From positions 124,001-188,000 of the forward strand of contig NZ_PVSS01000006.1 in NCBI RefSeq assembly GCF_003025005.1: a stretch of 64,000 bases of DNA, in the 5' to 3' direction. This document shows, one piece after another, positions 55,607 to 64,000 of the stretch. Made by a program: the position numbers and the translations under genes. The first letter of the stretch is position 1. Each line of letters starts with the position of its first letter. The notes under the pieces are model-generated. The model searched no databases. It worked only from the letters and a program-made list of their open reading frames with translations, and was not told the DNA's origin. Origin of the DNA: Brumimicrobium mesophilum. GTDB taxonomy: Bacteria > Bacteroidota > Bacteroidia > Flavobacteriales_D > Crocinitomicaceae.

Positions 55607-57052
55607 TTAAAATTGGAAATAAATAAAATCAGAAGAACTGCCACTAAAGTAATAGATTGAAACTACAATAAATATAGTGCTGAACATCATAGAAACTTGT
55701 GATTTAGAAGATTCAAAAACGAAATGATCTTTACGGTATTTCCATTCAAACAAGATCATGATTAAAATATAGAATAGTGAAATCATAGCTGTAGTATTGT
55801 TTGGTCCGACAAAGGTTGGAATTGAAAGAATACTACTAGAAAACATTCTAGATATATACATGTATGCATCGTTAATTGATTCTGATCTAAAAATTATCCA
55901 ACCAATAACAACTAATAGGAAAGTACATAATATCTGCATTAATTCCTTGAGCGTTGGAAAAGTTTTATTTTCGGCTACAGGGGTTAAAAATTTACGGTTT
56001 TTATTTAGGAGTACTAGAGGTAAAAATAGAATTGCATGATATGCACCCCATACGATAAAAGTCCAATTTGCTCCATGCCAAAACCCACTTACCAAAAAGA
56101 TAATTATTGTATTTCGGAAGGCTTTATTCTTACCATCCCTTGAACCACCTAATGGTATATATACATAATCTCTAAACCATGTTGATAGTGAGATGTGCCA
56201 GCGTCTCCAGAATTCTGCTATATCTCTTGATAAATATGGATAAGCAAAGTTTTTCTTTAAGTCAAATCCAAATAATTTCCCTGTTCCTATTGCGATGTCA
56301 GAATATCCAGAAAAATCACCATATATTTGAAATGTAAACATGATGGCACCGAAAAATAATGTAGAAGCACTTACATCATTATAATTGGAAAATACGGAAT
56401 TCGCTATTACGGCACAATTGTCAGCAATAACCATCTTTTTTAGAAGTCCCCACATAATTTGCCTTATCCCTTCTAATGCAAAAGAACTATTAAAGATTCG
56501 TTTGATATAAAATTGTGGTAGCAAATTCGTAGCTCTTTCGATTGGTCCAGCAACGAGTTGAGGGAAGAAGCTTACAAAGGCCGAAAAAGCAATGAAATCT
56601 TTTGTTGGTTCCAGCTTTCTCTTGTAAACATCTATTGTGTAGCTCAATGTTTGAAAAGTATAAAAACTGATTCCTACTGGTAAGATAATATTCAGTGTAT
56701 TCGCCTTTATTTCTGTTCCGAATAATGAAAAAGCAGTGATGAAATTATCTACAAAGAAATTGTAGTATTTAAAGAAACCTAAGAATCCTAGATTTACAAT
56801 AATACTAATCCATAAGAGCAGTTTTCTTTGAGGAATTCGTTCTTCTATTATTAGTTTACGACCTATTAGGTAGTCAATCAGAGTACTGAAAATAATTAGG
56901 GATAAAAACCTCCAATCCCACCAGCCGTAAAATACATAGCTCGAAACTACAATCAATAAATTTTGTAACCTCAAATTATTGTTGGTTACAAACCAATAAA
57001 GTATAAAAACTATTGGTAAAAATATTGCAAAGTCTAACGAGTTAAAAAGCAT
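55607..57052 (-). CDS. MBOAT-family O-acyltransferase (AlgI/DltB-like)
   Basis: The 481-residue inner membrane protein has about 11-12 helices and family motifs: FLPIVFILYWFV, VSSYVFYGWWDWRFL, LPVGISFYTFQTLSY, FPQLVAGPIERATNLLPQ, SRDIAEFWRRWHISLSTWFR and the catalytic FWHGANWTFIVWGAYHA (His about 325 and 338). Such proteins carry acetyl or other acyl groups across the membrane for transfer to an extracellular glycan. The acceptor is not known; the nearby Wza/Wzc pair suggests an exported polysaccharide. Confidence 0.92.
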   Translation of the reverse strand: MLFNSLDFAIFLPIVFILYWFVTNNNLRLQNLLIVVSSYVFYGWWDWRFLSLIIFSTLIDYLIGRKLIIEERIPQRKLLLWISIIVNLGFLGFFKYYNFFVDNFITAFSLFGTEIKANTLNIILPVGISFYTFQTLSYTIDVYKRKLEPTKDFIAFSAFVSFFPQLVAGPIERATNLLPQFYIKRIFNSSFALEGIRQIMWGLLKKMVIADNCAVIANSVFSNYNDVSASTLFFGAIMFTFQIYGDFSGYSDIAIGTGKLFGFDLKKNFAYPYLSRDIAEFWRRWHISLSTWFRDYVYIPLGGSRDGKNKAFRNTIIIFLVSGFWHGANWTFIVWGAYHAILFLPLVLLNKNRKFLTPVAENKTFPTLKELMQILCTFLLVVIGWIIFRSESINDAYMYISRMFSSSILSIPTFVGPNNTTAMISLFYILIMILFEWKYRKDHFVFESSKSQVSMMFSTIFIVVSIYYFSGSSSDFIYFQF

Positions 57053-57572
57053 GTTAAATAGATTTTTTCTAAAGGTGCTATTAAGAACAACTAGCGATTA
57101 TTAGATCAATATTAAGTAAAAAAATTCGGGATTAAATGTAATGTATTTTTCTGATATATATACGTTTAGAATATATGAATTAGAAAGTAATTGCAATTAC
57201 ATCTTATTATTTTACCATCTACTGTGCTAATTGTGCTAAAGATATAGTTTGGTTTCATTACATTCTAAAAAGACATTTGCCTTTGAATAGTTGTAAGCTT
57301 CAAGTGTTAAATTGACTTTGGTTAACTTGACAATAAAATTCCTACCCTATATTAACCGTATTTCTTACCTTACTTATGAAAGGTTGTCCTTCTTCTAATG
57401 TGTTATGCAGCTATTTTGAGTAATACTTTTTATAGACTGTCATGATCCATTCCTTCATTTAATTACTTGTAAATAGATCAAATAAAAAAATCGATATCAG
57501 AACTTCAAATTAATTTGTCGTTCTAATATCGATTTTATTGTTGTAAATCTTCTTTTGAAGATCTCAATTATA
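57053..57572. other. Intergenic region before the MBOAT gene
   Basis: A 520-base AT-rich gap; only the terminator hairpin at 57487-57536 is recognisable. The MBOAT promoter should lie here, but no exact -7 match was found near its start. Confidence 0.35.
57487..57536 (-). terminator. Intrinsic terminator with the same stem as at 53764
   Basis: AAAATCGATATCAGAAC at 57487-57503 pairs with GTTCTAATATCGATTTT at 57520-57536 (one mismatch or bulge); on the minus strand a T-run follows. It lies 36 bases after the stop at 57573, the same distance as in the paralog. Confidence 0.8.
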
Positions 57573-58244
57573 TTATGGTCTGAATGTCAGTCCTATTGTT
57601 GTAGAAACTATTCCAGTTACACTCTTAGTATCAACATAGTTATGTTTATCATAAGTTTTATGTTGTTTGAATTGAGAGAATTGGCTTATATCCAGGTTAA
57701 TAGATAATCTTGAATTAAAATGATACTGAGGTGTAATACCAACAATAATGTGCCCCATGTTATCCGCAGGGAATAATTTACCTTTATAGTCATCATATTT
57801 TGATTCAAGGAAATCTTTGTATGATGGATTACGTAGAGCAGTTAAACCAGCTCCAGCATGAAGGTTTAAAGAGAAATCACGAGCTCTTTTATTTGCAAAT
57901 ACTTGTAATAATCTTACCATAACTTCAGCAGATCCTGCAATAGATCCTGAACGGTCTGTTACATTTCCATAGGAGGCTGAAAATTGGTTGTAATCTAACC
58001 TTCCTTTAAGTGCGATTTTATCATTGAAGAAATACCCTAAACCAGCATTGAAACTTGGACCTGCAGACATATCTGCGATATCAGATGTTTGACCTAAAAA
58101 TCTTCCTCCTGCATTGGCGTCAAGGAACCATCCAATTTTATACCAATTTACTTTTAGGTTACCCATAGCCATTTGAGGACCCGTTTGTGCCTTTGCTGTA
58201 AATACGAAGATTGAAAGCAATAATAGAATAGAAATTTTCTTCAT
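57573..58244 (-). CDS. Outer membrane beta-barrel protein, paralog of the 53848 gene
   Basis: The 223-residue protein has a signal peptide ending in AKAQ and barrel strands matching its paralog: IGWFLDANAGGRFLGQTSDI, SFNAGLGYFFNDKIALKGRL, SLNLHAGAGLTALRNPSY and STTIGLTFRP at the C-terminus. The main differences are in one loop (around residues 150-175). Its -7 element TAATTTTG lies 74 bases upstream, so it has its own promoter and terminator. Function unknown. Confidence 0.8.
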   Translation of the reverse strand: MKKISILLLLSIFVFTAKAQTGPQMAMGNLKVNWYKIGWFLDANAGGRFLGQTSDIADMSAGPSFNAGLGYFFNDKIALKGRLDYNQFSASYGNVTDRSGSIAGSAEVMVRLLQVFANKRARDFSLNLHAGAGLTALRNPSYKDFLESKYDDYKGKLFPADNMGHIIVGITPQYHFNSRLSINLDISQFSQFKQHKTYDKHNYVDTKSVTGIVSTTIGLTFRP

Positions 58245-58317
58245 GGTTTTTTTAATTAATATTGTTTTTTAAACTTTTTGGTATAACGAGCTTTGTAATT
58301 ATAGCTTTTATACTGCG

Positions 58318-58325
58318 CAAAATTA
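58318..58325 (-). promoter_or_regulatory. -7 element of the 57573 barrel gene (TAATTTTG)
   Basis: Exact TAnnTTTG match on the minus strand, giving an untranslated leader of about 65-70 bases. Confidence 0.45.
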
Positions 58326-58474
58326 GTATTTTTTTCTTTGTACTACCTAATACTATAGTATTATTCTTTATTCCTTACAAATATATGTTAATAAACCTAG
58401 TTGTCAAAGCTGATACATCAAAATAATTGAATAAATATTTCAATTATTTTATAATCAATTGATAGTAAGAGGTA

Positions 58475-60877
58475 TTAACGTTTGAAAAATTGATACCATT
58501 TTTTCTCTTCCTGATTGGATCCATAAGTTTGTCCATATCCATACCCATATTTACCATAGCCGTACCCTGCCTTTTTGCGATTACTTCCATTGAAGATAAA
58601 CGCGATATTTCCTACCTTTTTTTCTCTTTTAAGATTCAAAGGAAGATTTAAAGAATTTTTATGGGCAAAGTCAGCCTTTACAACATATAACAATAAGTCG
58701 GCATGATCAAGAATAGATATTGTATCGACTACTAGAGCCATAGGAGAGGTATCAACAATAATGTAATCGTATTTTGTTTTTAATTCAGCAAAAAGATCTG
58801 TTAATCTTGGTCTAGTCAATAACTCACTTGGGTTAGGAGGAATATCTCCCGAGAAAATATAATCAAAATTAATATCACCACTTCCCGGGTAAATTATTGA
58901 ATCAAGATCAATGTCTGAATTTGCTAAATAGTTAGAAACTCCTAAAAGGGTCTCTTCGTGGTTTAAATATTCAGATAACTTAGGAGCACGAAGGTCTAAA
59001 CCAACTAGAACAACCTTCTTGTTTGTTAGTGATAAAGAGTTAGCTAAGTTTATAGAAGTGAATGATTTACCTTCACTCGGTAATGTTGAACTAAGAAAAA
59101 TAACATTTCCTATATCAGCCTTGTTTTCCAAAAGAAACTTCATATTCGTTCTTACCATTCGATAGGCTTCTGAAATGATCGTTCTTTCTCCTTTTTTTGT
59201 AACTAAGTTATCCTTGGTTTTATTAAGTGGTATATCTCCAACAACTGAAATTTCTGTGGCTTCCAATTCTTCAACACTTCTAATTTTATTGTCGATTAAG
59301 TCTCTAATGTAAATAAATAAGATAGGTACTAGCAAACCTAATATTAAGGCAGAAATGAAAATGATTTCTCTTTTAGGTCCTACAGGTTTCGAATTCGCAT
59401 AAGCAACATCAATAGTTTTTACATTACCAATTGTAGAAGCCATTGCAATCTCATTTTCCTCTCTTTTTTCCAAAAGATATAAATATAAGGTTTCCTTAAG
59501 ATTTTGTTGACGTAGAATTTCTCTATATCTTCTTTCCATTTCTGGAATGTCAGACAACCTGCTATTATATTTTCTAGACTCCTTCTTTAGTTCTTTTAAT
59601 TCTAACTGAAGGCTTCTTTTGGAATTGTTTAAACTTTGAGTCAAACTGTTCTTAACAGAATTAATTTGGCTTTCAAGTTGAATGGCAATTGGATTGTTTT
59701 TACTTGAATTTGTAATTATTTTATTTCGATCTAAAATAAGCTTGTTATAATCAGATGACATTTGGTTAATGGACAAGTCACTAAATCCTAAATTGGAAGG
59801 AAGTAAAGTTGTATTGTCAGAATTCTTTTCAAGATATTCTTTTAAATATTCAGACATACTTAATTGTATGTTTGATTGTATAATCCTGTCCTCTATAATA
59901 CTCTCTTGTTGTAATATAATAGAAGCGTTTTTCTCAACGTCTACGAGTTGATTATCTGTTTTGAATTTCTCATTTACACCTTCTACTTTTGATAACTCTT
60001 CTGACAGAATTATCATTCTTTCAGCAATAAATTCACTTGTATTTTTAGTGATTTCGTTTTTGTCAGCAATAGCATTTTGTTCATGTATAACAATAATCTG
60101 ATTAAGGAAATCATTGTTTGCTTGTTTCATTAAACCCTGTGCCGATAAGGTTAATACAGAAGCTTCTTTACTTATGGAAGGTGTAACTTCGAATTTAGAC
60201 TTCCATCTATTGGTAGCTGATTCTAAAGTTGAAACCTTAAAATTGAAGTGCTCTCCTTTATGGATATCACCGAAATTTTCCGTTTTACTAACGTTTATTT
60301 TCCCTCCTATGGTTTCAAATGCTTGATTAAACTTGAATTCTCCTAAGAGTTTATTTACTAGCGATCCGTTCTCGTTGAAATTCTGGTGAGCAACAAATGT
60401 TTCATTATTAACTTGTGATATATCTATAGAATAATTTCGAGTATAATGATCTACAGTAGAATCAATAAAATTAAATTTGAAAGGAGAGTCATCAGTATAG
60501 TAATATGTATTAGCACTTAAGGGTCCTCCAGTCTTTGTGATTTGTGTGTTTAATTGTAGTGATTGGACTACTTTCTTCACCAAGTCTCTAGATTTAAAGA
60601 CTTCAATTTCATTATAAAGATTTGAATATCCTCTTGATCCGCCAAGCTCTGCAAATAAGTCAATATCTGTAACTAATCCACCTCTTTTATCATCCTTTAC
60701 CAAAACTGTTGAAGTACTTTGGTAGATAGAGGGTTCACCTTTTAGGTATAAAAAGGCAATACCAACAAATAATATTGTAATTGCTACGATCCATTTCCAA
60801 TGTTGTAGATATTTACCTACTGTTTCCTGAAAATTGACATTGTCATCAGTTTGTTGTTCAAAAATTTGCTGTTGCAT
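58475..60877 (-). CDS. Wzc-type polysaccharide co-polymerase and tyrosine autokinase
   Basis: The 800-residue protein has a Wzz domain with two helices (about 30-50 and 505-525), a large periplasmic coiled-coil region between them, and a cytoplasmic BY-kinase: Walker A STLPSEGKSFTSINLA (about 602), Walker A' VVLVGLDLRAPKL and Walker B DYIIVDTSPMA (about 706). The tail is a tyrosine cluster (KAGYGYGKYGYGYGQTYG), the usual autophosphorylation site. It controls chain length and export of a capsule or exopolysaccharide together with Wza, encoded 31 bases upstream. Confidence 0.93.
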   Translation of the reverse strand: MQQQIFEQQTDDNVNFQETVGKYLQHWKWIVAITILFVGIAFLYLKGEPSIYQSTSTVLVKDDKRGGLVTDIDLFAELGGSRGYSNLYNEIEVFKSRDLVKKVVQSLQLNTQITKTGGPLSANTYYYTDDSPFKFNFIDSTVDHYTRNYSIDISQVNNETFVAHQNFNENGSLVNKLLGEFKFNQAFETIGGKINVSKTENFGDIHKGEHFNFKVSTLESATNRWKSKFEVTPSISKEASVLTLSAQGLMKQANNDFLNQIIVIHEQNAIADKNEITKNTSEFIAERMIILSEELSKVEGVNEKFKTDNQLVDVEKNASIILQQESIIEDRIIQSNIQLSMSEYLKEYLEKNSDNTTLLPSNLGFSDLSINQMSSDYNKLILDRNKIITNSSKNNPIAIQLESQINSVKNSLTQSLNNSKRSLQLELKELKKESRKYNSRLSDIPEMERRYREILRQQNLKETLYLYLLEKREENEIAMASTIGNVKTIDVAYANSKPVGPKREIIFISALILGLLVPILFIYIRDLIDNKIRSVEELEATEISVVGDIPLNKTKDNLVTKKGERTIISEAYRMVRTNMKFLLENKADIGNVIFLSSTLPSEGKSFTSINLANSLSLTNKKVVLVGLDLRAPKLSEYLNHEETLLGVSNYLANSDIDLDSIIYPGSGDINFDYIFSGDIPPNPSELLTRPRLTDLFAELKTKYDYIIVDTSPMALVVDTISILDHADLLLYVVKADFAHKNSLNLPLNLKREKKVGNIAFIFNGSNRKKAGYGYGKYGYGYGQTYGSNQEEKKWYQFFKR

Positions 60878-60908
60878 TATATTAAGTTGCTAATTAGATA
60901 AAATCTTA

Positions 60909-61703
60909 TTAATTAAATACTATTGTGTACGTTGTTAGTATTAGAGCTACTAATGATATAAATATACCACCTGATGTTCTCCATACCGTTCCTTGAGTCC
61001 TTTTTGCTGTGTTAGGCTCTATATATACAACATCATTTTGTTGTAAGTAGTACACTGGTGAGCTAAAAACTTCATCGGTTTTTAAATTAATTCTGTACTG
61101 CGCTCTTTTACCATTTTCTTCTCTTATAACTAAAACGTTTTCACGTTCTCCTGTTATATCTAAATCTCCAGATAAACCTATAGCTTCTAGTAATGTAATT
61201 CGCTCATTAGGAATATTGTAAGTACCTGGTCTATTAACATCTCCAAGAACTGTAATTTTATAATTCTGAATTTGAATGTTTACAACAGGGTTTTTAAGAT
61301 AAAGTGCATATCTCTTTTCTAAAATATCTGTTGCAACAGTTCTACTTAAACCTCCTAGTTTGATTTTTCCTAAAACAGGTAGGTTAACGATTCCATCAGG
61401 GTCTATTAGGTATCCGGATTTTGCTGCATTACCAGTCATGTAACCTTGATTTAGAGGTCTTCCTCCACCTGATTCAGGGTAATTAAAAGGAATAACACTT
61501 TCAGGATCGTTAGCTGTTATTACAACAGATAAGAAGTCATCAGGTTTTAGAGTTGGGGTAAATTGCATGTTTTGTTTTACACTGTCTTGTGCAAGACTGT
61601 CTTGATTACTTGTTTGGAAGTATATCATTTTTTCACGTGTACCACAAGATCCAAGCAGGATAGCAAAGCCAAGGAAGATTAATATAGAGGGTATTTTTAA
61701 CAT
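60909..61703 (-). CDS. Wza-type polysaccharide export lipoprotein
   Basis: From ATG 61703 the 264-residue protein has the lipoprotein signal MLKIPSILIFLGFAILLGSC. A poly-export domain (LKPDDFLSVVITANDPESV, GYLIDPDGIVNLPVLGKI) and an SLBB domain (ITVLGDVNRPGTYNIPNERI, LLEAIGLSGDLDITGERENV) follow, then a C-terminal membrane helix (GGIFISLVALILTTYTIVF) that closes the outer-membrane channel. An ATG at 61724 lies inside the -7 promoter element, so the shorter start is right. It pairs with Wzc. Confidence 0.92.
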   Translation of the reverse strand: MLKIPSILIFLGFAILLGSCGTREKMIYFQTSNQDSLAQDSVKQNMQFTPTLKPDDFLSVVITANDPESVIPFNYPESGGGRPLNQGYMTGNAAKSGYLIDPDGIVNLPVLGKIKLGGLSRTVATDILEKRYALYLKNPVVNIQIQNYKITVLGDVNRPGTYNIPNERITLLEAIGLSGDLDITGERENVLVIREENGKRAQYRINLKTDEVFSSPVYYLQQNDVVYIEPNTAKRTQGTVWRTSGGIFISLVALILTTYTIVFN

Positions 61704-61721
61704 AGTATATATATAAGTGGG

Positions 61722-61729
61722 CAAATATA
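61722..61729 (-). promoter_or_regulatory. -7 element of the wza-wzc transcript (TATATTTG)
   Basis: Exact TAnnTTTG match on the minus strand, 18 bases before ATG 61703. It overlaps the alternative ATG at 61724. Confidence 0.55.
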
Positions 61730-61845
61730 CTTAATAAAAGTTGAATAAATCTTATTTATTTTCTTATGTTTTTATTTGATTTATATAAGAGTCTTCTAAA
61801 TTATTTCGAACTGAGATTAAGCTCACTTGAATTTTGATTTTAAAT

Positions 61846-62484
61846 TTAATCTCTGATGATTTGATAACCAGGGTTGTTTTGAGGGTTGTAAACAAATTTA
61901 CTGTCAGGAACCGACTTGTTTTTTTCAAAAACATCTATGGAGTATGTCATGGTACTGCCATCTTTGGTTTTCATAATGGCTTTTTGTAATTCGTTGTTGT
62001 CGGTAGCTACATAAAGCATAATTGTGTGATAATTAACTTCGTTTGGATTAGTTGGGTATAAACTTATTTGATGAACTTTTTTGCCATTTATTTGAGTTTC
62101 CTTGTCGTACTTATTTTTAAATCCATCCTCCCAAATAGTCATCAATTTTTTTGGGTTCATTCCCTCATCATCGTCAAGGTCAACATCACTTTGGTAAACT
62201 ACTTTCTCTTCTTTGACAACTGTCCAGTTTTTAACAGCATTAGAGATCAATATGTTTTGACCTAATGAAGCATAGTATTTATTACCCTTAACAAAACCTT
62301 CTCCTTTTTGATTAGAATCTTCGCCTGTAGCCGAATTTTTAACATTCATGGTGAACTCAATATAGAAAGAGCTCATGCTTTTAATTTCAGCAGACATCTG
62401 ATTCAAGATTTTCTCTGACTTTTGGTCTGATTGTGCAAACAAATTAGTCGCTATAAATAAAATTCCGATAATTAAATATTTCAT
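61846..62484 (-). CDS. lolA: LolA-like outer membrane lipoprotein carrier
   Basis: The 212-residue periplasmic protein has a signal peptide ending in LFAQ and the LolA/LolB-like half-barrel: MSAEIKSMSSFYIEFTMNV, KGEGFVKGNKYYAS, NWTVVKEEKVVYQSDVD and GSTMTYSIDVFEKN. It carries lipoproteins across the periplasm. It lies just after ftsK, as in many Bacteroidota. A -7 element (TACATTTG, 62544-62537) lies between the two. Confidence 0.87.
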   Translation of the reverse strand: MKYLIIGILFIATNLFAQSDQKSEKILNQMSAEIKSMSSFYIEFTMNVKNSATGEDSNQKGEGFVKGNKYYASLGQNILISNAVKNWTVVKEEKVVYQSDVDLDDDEGMNPKKLMTIWEDGFKNKYDKETQINGKKVHQISLYPTNPNEVNYHTIMLYVATDNNELQKAIMKTKDGSTMTYSIDVFEKNKSVPDSKFVYNPQNNPGYQIIRD

Positions 62485-62536
62485 CTGTTATATTTTTGAA
62501 TATGTATTTGCACAAAACGTGCCAATATATATTTTG

Positions 62537-62544
62537 CAAATGTA
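62537..62544 (-). promoter_or_regulatory. -7 element of lolA (TACATTTG)
   Basis: Exact TAnnTTTG match on the minus strand, in the ftsK-lolA gap, giving a leader of about 45 bases that can form a small GCAC-loop-GTGC hairpin (62510-62522). Confidence 0.45.
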
Positions 62545-62569
62545 ATGATTTATATTGTTTATTTTAAGC

Positions 62570-64000
62570 TTATCTTAATCCTTTGGAGTTCAAATGTTCG
62601 TTTAGTGCTTCGTCTGTTGGGATGAGGACATCTCTTGCTTTACTTCCTTGAAATGGTCCAATTATACCATGGGCTTCAAGTTGATCCACAATTCTACCTG
62701 CGCGGTTGTACCCTAATTTTAATTTTCGTTGTAACAAGCTGGCTGAACCTTGCTGGTGTGTAACAATCACTTGTGCTGCTTCAAAGAATTTACCGTCTAA
62801 CTCATCGTCAACATCTAAAGAATTTCCTTCTGAAGTTTCACCTGTATATTCAGGTAGCATCATGGCGTCAGGATAGCCTCTTTGTTCACCAATGAAATCA
62901 CATATTGCTTCTACTTCAGGGGTGTCAACAAACCCACATTGTAAACGAATGACTTCATTACCTGTAGAAATCAACATATCTCCTTTTCCAATTAACTGAT
63001 CAGCTCCAGAGGTGTCTAGAATTGTACGTGAATCGATTTTTGATAAAACTCGGAAAGCTATTCTGGCAGGGAAATTGGCTTTTATCATCCCTGTAATTAC
63101 GTTTACTGATGGCCTTTGAGTAGCGACAATTAAATGTATTCCAATTGCACGAGCTAACTGAGCGAGTCGTGCTATAGGGTGTTCTACTTCTTTTCCAGCA
63201 GTCATGATTAGATCGGCAAACTCATCAATTAATACCACGATATATGGCATGTATCTGTGCCCGTTCTCAGGATTCAATTTACGATTGACAAATTTTTCAT
63301 TGTATTCTTTAATGTTTCTTGTTTGTGCCAATTTCAATAAGTCGTAACGGTCATCCATTTCAATACATAAGGAGTTCAATGTATTTACCACTTTTGAAGT
63401 GTCCGTAATAATCGCTTCTTCCTCGTCTGGTAATTTAGCTAAGAAATGACGCTCTATTTTATTGAAGAGTGTAAGTTCAACCTTTTTAGGGTCAATTAAA
63501 ACGAATTTCACTTGAGATGGATGTTTCTTATATAATAAGGAAACCAATATCGCATTTAATCCTACAGATTTACCTTGACCGGTAGCTCCGGCGACTAATA
63601 AGTGGGGCATTTTAGCAAGGTCAAAAGCAAATGTTTCGTTTGTTATTGTCTTACCTAAAACAATAGGTAGTTCAGCTTTGGAGTTTTGAAATTTTTCGGA
63701 TGCGATTAAAGAGCGCATGCTCACTATTTCGGGATTACTATTCGGTACTTCAATTCCAATCGTTCCTTTTCCTGGAATAGGTGCAATAATTCGTATTCCT
63801 AAAGCGGCTAAACTTAAAGCGATGTCATCTTCCAAGTTTTTAATTTTGGAAATTCTAACACCTGGCGCAGGAACTATTTCATACAAAGTTACCGTTGGTC
63901 CAATTGTCGCCTTGATTTTAGCAATATCAATTTTATAGTTGGCTAAAGTGTTGACTATATTGTCTTTATTTTGTTCTAATTCTTCTTTAGTTACACCGCC
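62570..64000 (-). CDS. ftsK: FtsK/SpoIIIE DNA translocase, 5' end outside window
   Basis: The frame is open to the window edge, giving the C-terminal 477 residues; the ATG at 63886 is internal. The alpha domain has GPTVTLYEIVPAPGVRISKI, the motor has Walker A VAGATGQGKSVGLNAI and Walker B YIVVLIDEFADLIM, and the gamma winged helix at the end reads KLKLGYNRAGRIVDQLEAHGIIG. It pumps DNA to clear chromosomes at the division septum. The membrane anchor lies outside the window. It precedes lolA. Confidence 0.96.
   Translation of the reverse strand, partial: GGVTKEELEQNKDNIVNTLANYKIDIAKIKATIGPTVTLYEIVPAPGVRISKIKNLEDDIALSLAALGIRIIAPIPGKGTIGIEVPNSNPEIVSMRSLIASEKFQNSKAELPIVLGKTITNETFAFDLAKMPHLLVAGATGQGKSVGLNAILVSLLYKKHPSQVKFVLIDPKKVELTLFNKIERHFLAKLPDEEEAIITDTSKVVNTLNSLCIEMDDRYDLLKLAQTRNIKEYNEKFVNRKLNPENGHRYMPYIVVLIDEFADLIMTAGKEVEHPIARLAQLARAIGIHLIVATQRPSVNVITGMIKANFPARIAFRVLSKIDSRTILDTSGADQLIGKGDMLISTGNEVIRLQCGFVDTPEVEAICDFIGEQRGYPDAMMLPEYTGETSEGNSLDVDDELDGKFFEAAQVIVTHQQGSASLLQRKLKLGYNRAGRIVDQLEAHGIIGPFQGSKARDVLIPTDEALNEHLNSKGLR

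Noticed and set aside
55603-55644. Longer start for the SGNH protein
   Set aside because: It would overlap the MBOAT gene and place a second hydrophobic stretch before the natural signal anchor.
1-64000. CRISPR arrays, tRNA or rRNA genes, prophage, toxin-antitoxin or restriction systems
   Set aside because: By eye I saw no regular spaced repeats, no tRNA T-loop words in the gaps, and no phage or nuclease gene sets. A tRNA or covariance-model scan could still find something short.

Overview
The window comes from a low-GC member of the Bacteroidota, most likely Flavobacteriales near Fluviicola/Crocinitomicaceae (an inference from gene content, not from a phylogenetic marker). Supporting signs are gldF and gldG beside dnaN, a type IX secretion (T9SS) cargo protein with a C-terminal sorting domain, a TonB-dependent receptor, many Sec or lipoprotein signals ending in AQ or SC, gene pairs such as ftsK-lolA and phoH-purC, and promoter -7 elements matching TAnnTTTG. 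I found no tRNA, rRNA, CRISPR array or prophage.

Layout. 0-8.2 kb: partial class III CoA-transferase, TonB receptor, PQQ sugar dehydrogenase, SpoU-type RNA methyltransferase, Tex and an ICMT-like methyltransferase, with GTAGGGGCG-type palindromes between some of them. 8.2-14.2 kb: three secreted proteins I cannot assign, a T9SS cargo protein with a CxxCH motif, and a dead IS256-family fragment with decayed flanks. 14.2-19.7 kb: small same-strand genes (DTW tRNA-modification enzyme, AlkD-like glycosylase, DUF1801, DUF2200, an OmpA-domain protein, a CrtA-like monooxygenase, DUF1569). 19.8-24.5 kb: proline dehydrogenase, aroB, a MATE exporter, a beta-barrel protein and a 56-residue cysteine-rich DUF5522 protein. 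24.5-31.4 kb: a minus-strand accessory block (YiiX-like hydrolase, VOC, GT1 glycosyltransferase, NTF2-like, metallo-beta-lactamase fold, DUF1697, DUF3050, PepSY-like, a lipoprotein). 31.8-39.4 kb: MFS exporter, hisS-hutH-membrane protein with overlapping ends, a decayed intergenic region holding a dispersed palindrome and two back-to-back T9SS sorting-domain relics, and comEC.

39.4-53.4 kb is mostly core: dnaN with the gliding ABC components gldF/gldG and a DUF4340-like protein, SAM hydrolase, phoH-purC, and guaA followed by a triple-LysM/receptor-fold protein and hemF, the last three with overlapping ends.

53.8-64 kb is an envelope block on the minus strand: two paralogous beta-barrel proteins with matching terminators bracket an MBOAT O-acyltransferase and an SGNH-fold partner, next to a Wza-type export lipoprotein and a Wzc-type tyrosine autokinase, then lolA and the 3' part of ftsK. 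The most unusual items are this bracketed O-acylation pair, the LysM/type-I-binding-protein fusion, the CxxCH T9SS cargo, and the fused T9SS relics. No clearly new defence or mobile system is visible.
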